Position numbers and translations under genes: made by a program | Notes under the pieces: generated by a model | Told to the model about the DNA's origin: nothing | The model's database searches: none | The model's input: the letters and a program-made list of their open reading frames with translations, nothing else | In this document: one piece after another, positions 8,136 to 16,954 of the stretch | How positions within the stretch are numbered: position 1 is the first letter of the stretch | Layout: the number at the start of each line of letters is the position of its first letter | Source of the DNA: Fidelibacterota bacterium UBA7301 | GTDB lineage: Bacteria; Fidelibacterota; Marinisomatia; Marinisomatales; TCS55 | Direction of reading: 5' to 3' | Assembly: GCA_002471845.1 (NCBI GenBank) | Contig: DKQT01000010.1 | Coordinates: 7,452 to 71,451, forward strand | Length of the DNA: 64,000 bases

Positions 8136-9662
8136 ATGAATTTAATTCTACAAGAACTGGGTATCCAGGAAGTGAATTATGGAGCCTGTTCCGGGCCCGG
8201 AATATGGTCATCCTCACATGAGGGGAGACTCCTTGAATCTATCAACCCTGCTACGGGCGAGGTGATCGCCGGGGTTTACCAAGCCACGGAAGATGACTAT
8301 GAAAGAGTGGTAAAAGAGGCGGAAGCTGCCTTTATAGATTTTCGTAAAGTTCCCGCCCCGGTTCGCGGTCAGCTTGTGCGTGAAATGGGAGACGCCCTCC
8401 GAGAGAAAAAAGATGCCTTGGGCAGTCTTGTTTCCATGGAAATGGGGAAGATCAAGCAGGAAGGAGATGGTGAAGTCCAGGAGATGATCGATATTGCCGA
8501 TTTTGCCGTAGGTCAATCCCGGATGCTGTATGGCAAGACCATGCATTCAGAACGCCCGGACCACCGCATGTATGAACAATGGCATCCTTTGGGGGCCATT
8601 GGGGTGATTTCTGCTTTTAATTTTCCAGTAGCAGTTTGGGCCTGGAATGCCTTTATTGCCGCTATTTGCGGGGATACAACAATCTGGAAGCCTTCATCCA
8701 GCACCCCTCTTTGCGGCATTGCGGTTCAGAATATTTGCAATGACGTAATGGAAAGAAATGGATATACTGGAATTTTTTCCTCGGTGATTGGACGTGGATC
8801 AATTGTGGGAGAAAAAATGCTCAACGACCAACGGCTGCCCATGATTTCATTCACCGGTTCTACTGCTATGGGACGTCATGTCAGTTCGACAGTATCGGGT
8901 CGTTTTGGAAAAACTATCCTTGAACTGGGCGGTAATAATGCCATCATCATCGATGAAACAGCCAATTTGGATATGGCCATCCCGGCGGTTGTATTCGGCG
9001 CTGTTGGTACCGCCGGCCAACGGTGTACATCCACACGGCGCATTTTAATCCATGAGAGCATCCAGGACACCTTCCTGGAAAGGCTCTTGAGCGCTTATAA
9101 ACAGGTTAATATCGGCAACCCTATGGAGTCGGATACGTTAATGGGGCCCCTCGTGAATGAGAATGCGGTGAATGATTATTTGAATGCGATTGAGATAGTT
9201 AAGGAAGCCGGCGGTGAAGTGCTCTGCGGCGGAACAGGCTTAGAAGGAGAGGGAAATTTTGTAGCCCCGGCGATTGTGAAAGCCAAAAATGAGTGGGATA
9301 TAGTTCAAGCGGAAACGTTCGCACCCATTCTCTATGTTATTCCTTTTCGTACCCTCGATGAGGCAATGGATATGCACAATGATGTTCCCCAGGGATTATC
9401 CTCAGCCATGTTCACCACAAATGTGGCTAATGCGGAATATTTCCTGTCCCACCGAGGTAGTGACTGTGGAATTGCCAATATCAATATTGGTACTTCCGGG
9501 GCAGAAATCGGTGGAGCATTCGGTGGCGAAAAAGAAACGGGAGGCGGCCGAGAATCGGGCTCCGATGCCTGGAAACAGTATATGCGGAGACAGACAAATA
9601 CCCTGAATTGGAGCGCCGATCTTCCCTTGGCCCAAGGTATAAAGTTTGATTTAAGTGAATAG
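8136..9662 (+). CDS. amaB: Aminoadipate-semialdehyde dehydrogenase (ALDH7/antiquitin family)
   Basis: A 508-residue NAD(P)+ aldehyde dehydrogenase. The family oxidises 2-aminoadipate 6-semialdehyde (in equilibrium with piperideine-6-carboxylate) to 2-aminoadipate. Catalytic residues are visible: Glu263 in LELGGNN and Cys297 in GTAGQRCTSTRR. The C-terminal block with GGAFGGEKETGGGRESGSD is the hallmark of ALDH7 rather than other ALDHs. It lies 12 bases after the ornithine-aminotransferase-like gene and 37 bases before lysine 6-aminotransferase, whose product is its expected substrate. That context makes the substrate call strong. Also called pcd in some organisms. Confidence 0.9.
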   Translation: MNLILQELGIQEVNYGACSGPGIWSSSHEGRLLESINPATGEVIAGVYQATEDDYERVVKEAEAAFIDFRKVPAPVRGQLVREMGDALREKKDALGSLVSMEMGKIKQEGDGEVQEMIDIADFAVGQSRMLYGKTMHSERPDHRMYEQWHPLGAIGVISAFNFPVAVWAWNAFIAAICGDTTIWKPSSSTPLCGIAVQNICNDVMERNGYTGIFSSVIGRGSIVGEKMLNDQRLPMISFTGSTAMGRHVSSTVSGRFGKTILELGGNNAIIIDETANLDMAIPAVVFGAVGTAGQRCTSTRRILIHESIQDTFLERLLSAYKQVNIGNPMESDTLMGPLVNENAVNDYLNAIEIVKEAGGEVLCGGTGLEGEGNFVAPAIVKAKNEWDIVQAETFAPILYVIPFRTLDEAMDMHNDVPQGLSSAMFTTNVANAEYFLSHRGSDCGIANINIGTSGAEIGGAFGGEKETGGGRESGSDAWKQYMRRQTNTLNWSADLPLAQGIKFDLSE

Positions 9663-9699
9663 TTCATATTCAGAAATATATTAATATAAGGCGAAATAA

Positions 9700-11019
9700 A
9701 TGAAAAATATTGTTGCGGGGAATGTACGGGAAAGCATTGGTCAATACATGTTGGTTGACAGTATGAACTATGTGATTGATCTAGAGGAAAGCCATGGGTC
9801 TTGGCTGGTGGATGGCCGGGACGGGAAAGAATATTTAGACTTATTTTCCATGTTTGCCTCAATGTCTGTAGGGTATAACCATCCCTATGTTTTGGAAAAC
9901 AAAAACAGGTTGACAATTGCAGCCCTGAATAAGCCCTCCAATTCAGACGTTTATTCCACTCAAATGGCCAAATTTGTTACCACTATGGGACGGCTGGCCC
10001 AGCCCAATTATTTGCCCTACGCTTTTTACGTTGATGGAGGCACACTGGCGGTTGAAAATGCCCTGAAAACAGCCTTCGACTGGAAGGTCAGGAAGAATAG
10101 GGCTACCGGGAAAGCGGACGGTGGTTCCCAAATTATACATTTCAAAGAATGTTTCCATGGTCGTTCCGGTTACACCCTATCTCTCACTGATTCACCGGAC
10201 AAGAGAAAGACAGATTTTTTTCCTAAATTTGATTGGCCCCGGATTGACAATCCTAAACTCAGTTTCCCCGAAACAGATGAAGTTATTGCAGATGTAAAAA
10301 GAGCGGAAATAAAAGCTGTTGAACAAATTGTTAAGGCCGTTGAGGATAACCCCGGTGAAATTGCAGGTCTCATTATCGAACCGATCCAAGGGGAAGGGGG
10401 GGATAACTATTTCAGGGAAGCTTTTTTCCGACAGTTGAGAAAGCTGGCTGACGAACATGAATTTCTCCTCATTTATGATGAAGTGCAAACCGGCGGCGGC
10501 ATCACCGGTAAAATGTGGGCCCACCAGCATTATGGGGAGGATTGCCAGCCTGATATCATCAGTTTTGGTAAGAAGACCCAGGTTTGCGGCATTTTTGCTA
10601 GTCATCGCCTGGATGAAGTTGAGGGGCATGTTTTCCAGGAATCCAGCCGCATTAATTCAACATGGGGCGGTAATTTGGTAGATATGGTTCGATTCACTAT
10701 CTATTTAGAAATTATTGAAAACGAAAATCTTGTTGAGCAGGCGGCTGAAAACGGTGCTTACCTTAAACAGGGTTTGGAGTTACTTCAAAAGAAGCATCCT
10801 GAAGTATTATCGAATATTCGCAACAGGGGACTTTTCGGTGCATTTGATCTAAGGAGCACTGAAGAACGTGATAAAGTAATTGGGTTAATTGCAGAAGAAG
10901 GAGCGCTAATGCTCGGTTGTGGATATACATCCATACGATTTCGTCCTCATTTAAATGTATCTCAGGATGAAATAGAACAGGGTATTAATATGATTGACAA
11001 GGTATTAAACGGCCTTTAA
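9700..11019 (+). CDS. lat: L-lysine 6-aminotransferase (LAT)
   Basis: A 439-residue class III PLP enzyme that moves the epsilon-amino group of lysine to 2-oxoglutarate, giving 2-aminoadipate semialdehyde. LAT-specific stretches are present: FSMFASMSVGYNHP, FYVDGGTLAVENALKTAFDW, FKECFHGRSGYTLSLT, YDEVQTGGGITGKMWAHQH, and the PLP-lysine region SFGKKTQVCG (Lys291/292). Start ATG 9700 is preceded by AAGGCGAAATA. Together with the upstream dehydrogenase it gives a two-step route from lysine to 2-aminoadipate, as in actinobacteria. The stop is 5 bases before rsmI, so the operon may read through. Confidence 0.92.
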   Translation: MKNIVAGNVRESIGQYMLVDSMNYVIDLEESHGSWLVDGRDGKEYLDLFSMFASMSVGYNHPYVLENKNRLTIAALNKPSNSDVYSTQMAKFVTTMGRLAQPNYLPYAFYVDGGTLAVENALKTAFDWKVRKNRATGKADGGSQIIHFKECFHGRSGYTLSLTDSPDKRKTDFFPKFDWPRIDNPKLSFPETDEVIADVKRAEIKAVEQIVKAVEDNPGEIAGLIIEPIQGEGGDNYFREAFFRQLRKLADEHEFLLIYDEVQTGGGITGKMWAHQHYGEDCQPDIISFGKKTQVCGIFASHRLDEVEGHVFQESSRINSTWGGNLVDMVRFTIYLEIIENENLVEQAAENGAYLKQGLELLQKKHPEVLSNIRNRGLFGAFDLRSTEERDKVIGLIAEEGALMLGCGYTSIRFRPHLNVSQDEIEQGINMIDKVLNGL

Positions 11020-11024
11020 TCTCC

Positions 11025-11717
11025 ATGAATGAAAGCGGCAAACTTTATATTGTTGCAACGCCTATAGGAAATCTTGAGGATATTACATTTCGTGCCTTAA
11101 GAATTCTTAAGGAATCTTCCCTAATTGCAGCTGAAGATACTCGACAGACAAAAAAACTACTGAACCATTACGATATTGCAACGCCAACAGTAAGTTATTT
11201 TGAACACAATCGTTTTACACGCCTTCCCCAAATTATTGATCATTTAAATACCGGAAAAGATATAGCTGTTGTCACTGATGCAGGAACACCAGGGATCAGC
11301 GATCCGGCGTACAAATTAATTCGTGCTGCCCTTGAAATAGGAAGCTGGGTAGAAGCTATTCCTGGAGCGTCGGCATCCATCACTGCCCTTGTTGCCTCTG
11401 GTCTTCCAACCGACCGTTTCATTTTTGAAGGATTTTTGCCTCATAAAAAAGGAAGAAAATCAAAACTTAAACGGTTGACCTCCATCGATGCCACGATCAT
11501 ATTTTATGAAAGTCCAAAACGAATCATTCGAACTTTAAAAGATATTTTAGAATATATTGGTGACCGTCCTGCCGTTATAGGACGGGAATTGACAAAAATT
11601 CATGAAGAAATGATTCGAGGAAAAGTTTCCGATTTATTATCGTATTTTAACCAACATACTCCCCGGGGGGAATTTGTGATTATGATTGGTAAGGATGATC
11701 CAAATGTCTACTTCTAA
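11025..11717 (+). CDS. rsmI: 16S rRNA (cytidine-1402 2'-O)-methyltransferase RsmI
   Basis: A 230-residue SAM-dependent tetrapyrrole-methylase-fold enzyme that 2'-O-methylates C1402 in the decoding centre of 16S rRNA. Hallmarks are the N-terminal LYIVATPIGNLEDITFRALR, AAEDTRQTKKLL, VTDAGTPGISDPAY, PGASA and FYESPKRIIRTL. It stops at GEFVIMIG, lacking the 40-60 residue C-terminal helical extension of the E. coli protein, as some family members do. The 3' end overlaps tmk by 14 bases. Confidence 0.92.
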   Translation: MNESGKLYIVATPIGNLEDITFRALRILKESSLIAAEDTRQTKKLLNHYDIATPTVSYFEHNRFTRLPQIIDHLNTGKDIAVVTDAGTPGISDPAYKLIRAALEIGSWVEAIPGASASITALVASGLPTDRFIFEGFLPHKKGRKSKLKRLTSIDATIIFYESPKRIIRTLKDILEYIGDRPAVIGRELTKIHEEMIRGKVSDLLSYFNQHTPRGEFVIMIGKDDPNVYF

Positions 11718-12333
11718 AGGAAAATTTATTACCTTTGAAGGCATTGATGGTTGCGGAAAGAGCACCCAGGTCAAAATGTTGGTAGAAGCTATGAATCAAT
11801 CGGGGGTGAAAACGATATTAGTCCGGGAACCGGGTGGAACAACCATTTCAGAAGAAATTCGAGATATATTGCTTCACCGACATTTAGCGGATATTTGTGA
11901 CCGTACGGAAGCGCTGTTGATGACGGGCAGCCGTGCGCAATTGACTTACGAGGTCATTCAACCCAATTTGATTGCCGGAAAGAATGTAATCGCAGACAGG
12001 TATTACGATTCTACGCTGGCTTACCAGGGCGGAGGACGGAAATTGGATTTGGACTGGTTAATCAAATTGAATCAATTCGCCACCTACGATTTGGAACCGA
12101 ATGTCACTTTTTTCGTAGATGTTTTACCGGAGGAAGCGTCCCGGAGAAAAAGTAAGGAGAAAGACCGAATTGAGCGTGCCGGCACTGAATTACAAGCCCG
12201 TGTAAGAAATGCTTACCTGAATCTGGCCAACCGATTTCATGAACGATTTGTGGTAATCAACGGCCACGATTCAACCGAAAATATCCATGGCACCATTTTA
12301 ACAGAATTGAGAAGGAGAAAGCTATTCTCATGA
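11704..12333 (+). CDS. tmk: Thymidylate kinase
   Basis: A 209-residue P-loop kinase converting dTMP to dTDP. Walker A is FEGIDGCGKST, followed by the DR(E/x)PGG-type VREPGGT, the DRYYDSTLAYQG motif, and the lid arginines around RIERAG. The frame is open 18 bases upstream (TTG 11686), but ATG 11704 is preferred: AAGGA (11691-11695) lies 8 bases before it and the protein then starts directly ahead of the first beta strand. It overlaps rsmI at the 5' end and ctpA by the ATGA at the 3' end. Confidence 0.93.
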   Translation: MSTSKGKFITFEGIDGCGKSTQVKMLVEAMNQSGVKTILVREPGGTTISEEIRDILLHRHLADICDRTEALLMTGSRAQLTYEVIQPNLIAGKNVIADRYYDSTLAYQGGGRKLDLDWLIKLNQFATYDLEPNVTFFVDVLPEEASRRKSKEKDRIERAGTELQARVRNAYLNLANRFHERFVVINGHDSTENIHGTILTELRRRKLFS

Positions 12334-13982
12334 AAAAACCCTTATTCAAACTTATCATACCGTTAGCTGTTATTACAGCCATTGGGTCACTGGCCATCAC
12401 ACAATCCAGTTTTTATCGCAAGATTGGCCAATCCCAGCGTCTCTTTAATCAAGTGTATAACCAGATTTTTTCTACTTATGTTGATGAACTTGATCCAGAG
12501 GCCTTCACCAAAGCAAGCATCCAAGGAATTACCCAAAATTTAGATCCCTATACGGTCTATATGGTAGAAGATGAACAACACCAGGTGAACCTCCTAAGAA
12601 AAGGAAAATACGGAGGTGTGGGGATTCAATTGGGATATCGTAACAGAACCATGTCTGTGGTGGCACCCATGGATGGCGGCCCTGCTAAGAAAGCAGGCAT
12701 AATGAGCGGTGATGTGATTTTGAAAGTAGATGAATCTGATGTTAAAAAAATGACTTTCAATGAGGCAGCTTCTAAGATCAGGGGCGAAAAGGGGACAAAA
12801 GTACAATTAATAGTTAAGCGTTTCGGAGAAGATGAACCAATCATATTTAATCTGATCAGATCTAATATTACAGTGAAAGATGTAACTTATTCAGGAATGT
12901 TATCCCCCTCAACGGGATATATCCGCTTAAATCGTTTTTCTCGTAATGCTCCTAATGAAATGCATATGGCATTTAAATCACTATTGGATCAAAATGCACA
13001 AGAAATGATCATTGATTTTAGAGATAATCCTGGTGGACTCCTGTCATCTGCCGTAGCAATTCTAGATATGATTATTAAAAAAGATAGGCCGCTCGTCTCA
13101 ACCAAAGGGAGAACTAAAGATTCAAACAGAACATTTTATTCACGCAAAAAGCCACTCTTACCGGAGAATGTCAAAATTGCTGTTCTCATTAACCAAGGAA
13201 GCGCATCCGCCAGCGAAATTGTGGCAGGTGCAATTCAAGATTTAGACCGGGGTATTGTTTTGGGGCAAAAATCGTTTGGTAAAGGGTTGGTGCAAACCCA
13301 ATACCCGATTGATGAAAACCGAAGTGTAAAAGTAACCACTGCCCGATATTACATCCCCAGCGGCCGCTTTATCCAAAAACGGGATTATATTGATGAAAAA
13401 TTTATCCTTAATAAAACAGAAGAGGATTCACTTTTCACAACTTTAGGAGGGAGAAGAGTATTGGGTAACGGGGGTATTACCCCCGATTCCACCATTATCC
13501 TGGAACTAATGCAATCCCTGTCCAGCCAATATTGGCGGAATGGCTATTTTTATTCATTCGCCCAAAGGAATAAACATCATTATAATTCTTTTTCCGATGT
13601 GGAAAATGATACTGCTATCATGGATAAATTTCAGGCCTTTGTTAAGGAACAGGATAACGAGATCCAACTTCCGGGTAAAAAGGAATTGAGAACAGTCCAG
13701 GAGAAGATTACAGAACTTGACAGTACAAATGTGGAGGTTAAGGATGCACTGCAAGTAATTTCCAATTTTTATACACACCAGGAGAATGATCACCTGGTGT
13801 CGGAATCGGATGATATTCGTCAGGTGCTCTTGCTTGAATTTGCAGGGTTGATGAATGGCCCGGAAGGCAGGTTGAAACAAGCGTTAAAAGATGATAGTTC
13901 AGTGCGGTCTGCCTTATATATTTTGGAAAATAAATTGGTGTATGATACCACTTTGCTTCCGACAGAAATAATTGAAAATTAG
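12330..13982 (+). CDS. ctpA: Carboxy-terminal processing protease (S41 family)
   Basis: A 550-residue periplasmic serine protease. An N-terminal membrane anchor (residues about 6-24) is followed by the S41 N-terminal region, a PDZ domain (about 85-165, with GGVGIQLGY and GPAKKAGIMSGDVILKV), and the S41 core. The core carries the nucleophile Ser in QGSASASEIVAGA and the general-base Lys in GQKSFGKGLVQ. A C-terminal helical extension of about 130 residues follows the core. The family trims C termini of exported or envelope proteins. It starts in the tmk stop (ATGA). The target is unknown. Confidence 0.9.
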   Translation: MKKPLFKLIIPLAVITAIGSLAITQSSFYRKIGQSQRLFNQVYNQIFSTYVDELDPEAFTKASIQGITQNLDPYTVYMVEDEQHQVNLLRKGKYGGVGIQLGYRNRTMSVVAPMDGGPAKKAGIMSGDVILKVDESDVKKMTFNEAASKIRGEKGTKVQLIVKRFGEDEPIIFNLIRSNITVKDVTYSGMLSPSTGYIRLNRFSRNAPNEMHMAFKSLLDQNAQEMIIDFRDNPGGLLSSAVAILDMIIKKDRPLVSTKGRTKDSNRTFYSRKKPLLPENVKIAVLINQGSASASEIVAGAIQDLDRGIVLGQKSFGKGLVQTQYPIDENRSVKVTTARYYIPSGRFIQKRDYIDEKFILNKTEEDSLFTTLGGRRVLGNGGITPDSTIILELMQSLSSQYWRNGYFYSFAQRNKHHYNSFSDVENDTAIMDKFQAFVKEQDNEIQLPGKKELRTVQEKITELDSTNVEVKDALQVISNFYTHQENDHLVSESDDIRQVLLLEFAGLMNGPEGRLKQALKDDSSVRSALYILENKLVYDTTLLPTEIIEN

Positions 13983-14042
13983 ACCGTAATTATTCTTTCC
14001 TTCGTATCGCTTAATTCAACTAAATTCCCCGGCTTTTTTGCA

Positions 14043-14116
14043 GGGCGATTAGCTCAGTTGGTTAGAGCGCTACGTTGACATCGTAGAGGCCAGCGGTTCA
14101 ACTCCGTTATCGCCCA
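14043..14116 (+). tRNA. tRNA-Val (anticodon GAC)
   Basis: A 74-base cloverleaf. Acceptor GGGCGAT (14043-14049) pairs with ATCGCCC (14109-14115), with discriminator A at 14116. The anticodon stem CTACG/CGTAG encloses loop TTGACAT with anticodon GAC at 14077-14079, and the T arm carries GGTTCAACTCC. CCA is not encoded; the next bases are CTG. It lies alone between ctpA and thrS. Confidence 0.95.
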
Positions 14117-14284
14117 CTGGAAAATTTGGTTTTCAACTGTCCTTGGAGGCCATATTTTCAACCAGTCAAAACAATTAAAATGATTCGTTTATCATATTCG
14201 ACCCCTTCCAAAGTGGAGCCAAATTCGCTTATGGCGAAGTACAGCTTTTTTGCATTTTAGTTTGAATTTTCATTTTAAAACCTC
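14117..14284 (+). other. thrS leader, 168 bases without a gene
   Basis: No ORF of note. The tRNA-Val end is followed by a weak GAAAA/TTTTC hairpin. Further on there is a 5-base-pair hairpin TTCGC/GCGAA (14224-14228 with 14234-14238), then a T6 run at 14246-14251 and an AT-rich stretch up to the thrS start. This could be an attenuator-like leader for the thrS-infC operon. I see no T-box sequence and cannot recognise a thrS-operator mimic of the tRNA-Thr anticodon arm. Confidence 0.3.
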
Positions 14285-16240
14285 ATGAGTAATATTACCA
14301 TTACCCTTCCGGATAAATCCATCCACACATATGATTCAAGTGTGACGCCCCTCGATGTGGCTGAAAGCATAGGCCCACAATTGGCTAAAGACACGGTTGC
14401 GGCCTCGATTAATGGGGCTCTAATGGATGTTACTGTTCCCATCAGGGAAGATGCTGAATTGATTCTCCATACGGGTAGTTCAGCAGAAGGTCATGAAGTA
14501 TTGCTCCACAGTACCGCTCACCTGATGGCCCAGACCGTTAAAATGCTTTGGCCTGGCAGTCAAATCACAATCGGGCCGGCTATAAAAAACCGCTTCTATT
14601 ATGATTTTGATATAGAAGGAACTTTCTCCGAAGATGATTTAGAAAAAATTGAAGAGAAAATGCGTGAAATTGCAAAAGAAAATTTGCCCGTATTCCGTCA
14701 AGAATTGGACCGGGATGAGGCTGTCAATTTGTTTAAGGAACGTGGGGAAAATTATAAAGTGGAAATCATCGAACAGATTGATTCTGCCGACCCCATTTCC
14801 GCTTACGGACAGGGAGACTTTATTGACCTTTGTCGCGGTCCCCATGTGCCCACGACGGGCAGAATCAAACATTTTAAGCTGCTCAATACCTCCGGTGCAT
14901 ATTGGCGAGGCGATGAAAACAATAAAATGCTCCAGCGGATTTACGGGACGGTTTTCTCAACAAAGGATGCACTCAAGGATTATTTGAAATTCCTGGAAGA
15001 AACCAAAAAACGTGATCATCGAAAACTCGGTAAAGAACTTGAAATTTATACCTTTGATGAAGAAGTAGGCCCCGGATTGCCATTGTGGCTGCCTAATGGG
15101 GGCATTATTATTGATGAATTAGAAGCCTTAGCCAAAGAGACGGAAACACGTCATGGTTACCATCGCGTAAGAACACCCCACTTAACCAAAGGGGATTTAT
15201 ACCAGAAGTCTGGACATTTGGATTTATACAAGGATGCTATGTATCCCGCTATGGATGTGGATGGAATCGAATATTATGTCAAACCTATGAACTGTCCACA
15301 TCATCATAAGGTTTATGCAGCTTTACCCAAAAGTTATCGGGATCTCCCTTTCAGGATTTCAGAGTACGGGACCTGCTATAGGTATGAAAAATCCGGCCAG
15401 CTTTTTGGACTTATGCGCGTTCGTAGTATGCAGATGAATGATGCTCATATTTATTGTTCCAAAGCGGATTTTGATTCAGAATTCATGGATGTCTGCAAAA
15501 TGTATCTGGAATATTTTGATATATTCGGCATAGAAAAATACGAAATGCGGTTAAGTCTTCATGATCCGGAGGCGCTGGGGAAAAAATACATCAATGAGCC
15601 GGAACTTTGGGTGGAAACGGAAAATGCGGTGAGAAAAGCGCTTTTGGATGGTGGTATGAATTTTTCCGAAATTCCCGGAGAAGCCGCTTTTTATGGTCCC
15701 AAAATAGATGTTCAAGTTTGGTCTGCAATCGGTAAGGAATTCACCTTAGCCACAAACCAGGTGGATTTTGCGATTCCAAAACGATTTGGGTTGAGTTTTA
15801 CCGACGTAGATGGCACAGAACAAACACCTATATGTATCCATCGGGCACCATTGAGTACACATGAAAGATTTATCGGATTTTTAATTGAACATTATGGCGG
15901 AGATTTTCCATTGTGGTTATCCCCGACCCAAGTAGCCATTCTGCCTGTGTCGGAAAAAACACAAAGTTACGCCAAGATTATAGAAGAAAATTTTAAAGGG
16001 GCCGGTATCCGGGTAAAATTGGATGATAGGCCAGAAAAAATAGGCGCCAAAATTCGTCAAGCTGAATTGAGTAAAATACCCGTTATGGCGATTGTTGGAG
16101 AGAAAGAAACAGCCAATAACACAGTTTCATTACGCCGGAGATTTATCGGTGATAAGGGCGCTGTGGAAAGCAATATCCTTCTTGAAAGCCTACTTTCCGA
16201 AATAAAACAGAGGAGTCAAGCCTATCACGAAAATCAATAA
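14285..16240 (+). CDS. thrS: Threonyl-tRNA synthetase
   Basis: A 651-residue class II synthetase charging tRNA-Thr. An N-terminal TGS domain (residues about 1-62) is followed by the second additional/editing domain with the zinc-type HSTAHLMA and a distal Cys in DLCRGPHVP. The catalytic core has the zinc-ligand CPHHHKVY region, motif 2 EYGTCYRYEKSGQLFGLMR and motif 3 HRAPLSTHERFIGFLIEHY. The C-terminal anticodon-binding domain is complete. It is the first gene of thrS-infC-rpmI-rplT-pheS-pheT, and its last 17 bases overlap infC. Confidence 0.97.
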   Translation: MSNITITLPDKSIHTYDSSVTPLDVAESIGPQLAKDTVAASINGALMDVTVPIREDAELILHTGSSAEGHEVLLHSTAHLMAQTVKMLWPGSQITIGPAIKNRFYYDFDIEGTFSEDDLEKIEEKMREIAKENLPVFRQELDRDEAVNLFKERGENYKVEIIEQIDSADPISAYGQGDFIDLCRGPHVPTTGRIKHFKLLNTSGAYWRGDENNKMLQRIYGTVFSTKDALKDYLKFLEETKKRDHRKLGKELEIYTFDEEVGPGLPLWLPNGGIIIDELEALAKETETRHGYHRVRTPHLTKGDLYQKSGHLDLYKDAMYPAMDVDGIEYYVKPMNCPHHHKVYAALPKSYRDLPFRISEYGTCYRYEKSGQLFGLMRVRSMQMNDAHIYCSKADFDSEFMDVCKMYLEYFDIFGIEKYEMRLSLHDPEALGKKYINEPELWVETENAVRKALLDGGMNFSEIPGEAAFYGPKIDVQVWSAIGKEFTLATNQVDFAIPKRFGLSFTDVDGTEQTPICIHRAPLSTHERFIGFLIEHYGGDFPLWLSPTQVAILPVSEKTQSYAKIIEENFKGAGIRVKLDDRPEKIGAKIRQAELSKIPVMAIVGEKETANNTVSLRRRFIGDKGAVESNILLESLLSEIKQRSQAYHENQ

Positions 16241-16736
16241 AATAAAAGTAAATGAAAATATTCAAGCTAAGGAAGTAAGATTAATCTCTGAAAGTGGTGA
16301 ACAATTAGGTGTAATGTCATTGGAAGATGCCATTGCCGAAGCTAAAGACGCAGGACAGGATTTAATCGAAGTTGCACCCAATGCCAATCCACCTGTAGCG
16401 AAAATCCTGAATTATGGGAAATTAAAATACGAAGAAAAGAAAAAGGCCCAGGCCAGTAAGAAAAAACAACATGTGGTGAAAATTAAAGAGATTCGTGTCC
16501 GCCCAAGAATTGATGATCATGATTTAAACACCAAGGTAAACCGGGGTAGAAAATTTATTACTGAGGGATGTAAACTTAAAGTGACCCTCATGTATCGCGG
16601 TCGTGAATTGGCTCGTACAGATTTAGGGCTGAGTATATTAAACCGCGTTATAGAAATGCTTTCCGATGTAGCAGTCGTAGAAAAGCAAGGAGACTTGGAA
16701 GGTCGTCGACAGACGATCGTTTTGACTGGTAAATAG
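16224..16736 (+). CDS. infC: Translation initiation factor IF-3, ATC start codon
   Basis: IF-3 binds the 30S subunit, prevents premature 50S joining and proof-reads the start codon. The first in-frame ATG (16314) would remove the family's conserved N-terminal segment. The frame is open upstream and encodes INKIKVNENIQAKEVRLIS, then GEQLGVMSLEDA, exactly the IF-3 N-domain. AGGAG at 16211-16215 lies 8 bases before an ATC at 16224, so I place the start there (170 residues, normal length). Non-canonical AUU/AUC starts are a known feature of infC that lets IF-3 repress itself. The C domain (KIKEIRVRPRIDDHD and RGRELART) is complete. Confidence 0.9.
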   Translation: MTKINKIKVNENIQAKEVRLISESGEQLGVMSLEDAIAEAKDAGQDLIEVAPNANPPVAKILNYGKLKYEEKKKAQASKKKQHVVKIKEIRVRPRIDDHDLNTKVNRGRKFITEGCKLKVTLMYRGRELARTDLGLSILNRVIEMLSDVAVVEKQGDLEGRRQTIVLTGK

Positions 16737-16746
16737 GAGAAAGTCA

Positions 16747-16941
16747 ATGCCTAAGCAGAAAACAAGACGCAGTGCTGCTAAGCGGTTTCGTTTGACCGGC
16801 ACTGGCAAAATAAGACGAAATAAAGCAAACCATAGTCACATGCTCATTCGCCGGAGCAAAAGCGCCAAACGGAAGATGCGTCAACCTGATTTGGTTGATG
16901 GATCGGAAGAAAAGCGCGTCCGTCGAATGATTGCTCAATAA
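16747..16941 (+). CDS. rpmI: 50S ribosomal protein L35
   Basis: A 64-residue, highly basic protein with the classic start MPKQKTRRSAAKRFRLTGTG and the internal NKANHSHML...RKMR block. It is placed directly after infC (10-base gap, GGAGA before the start) and before rplT, the conserved infC-rpmI-rplT order. In many bacteria L20 binds this mRNA to control L35 and L20; no such structure was assessed here. Confidence 0.97.
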   Translation: MPKQKTRRSAAKRFRLTGTGKIRRNKANHSHMLIRRSKSAKRKMRQPDLVDGSEEKRVRRMIAQ

Positions 16942-16954
16942 ATAGGAGATAACA

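Noticed and set aside
9332..9916. Minus-strand ORF of 194 codons
   Set aside because: It is antisense to the conserved ends of the ALDH7 and LAT genes and its peptide shows no domain; it is a shadow frame.
14117..14284. T-box riboswitch ahead of thrS
   Set aside because: No T-box consensus (AGGGTGG..ACCGCG) is present and T-boxes are mainly a Firmicutes device.
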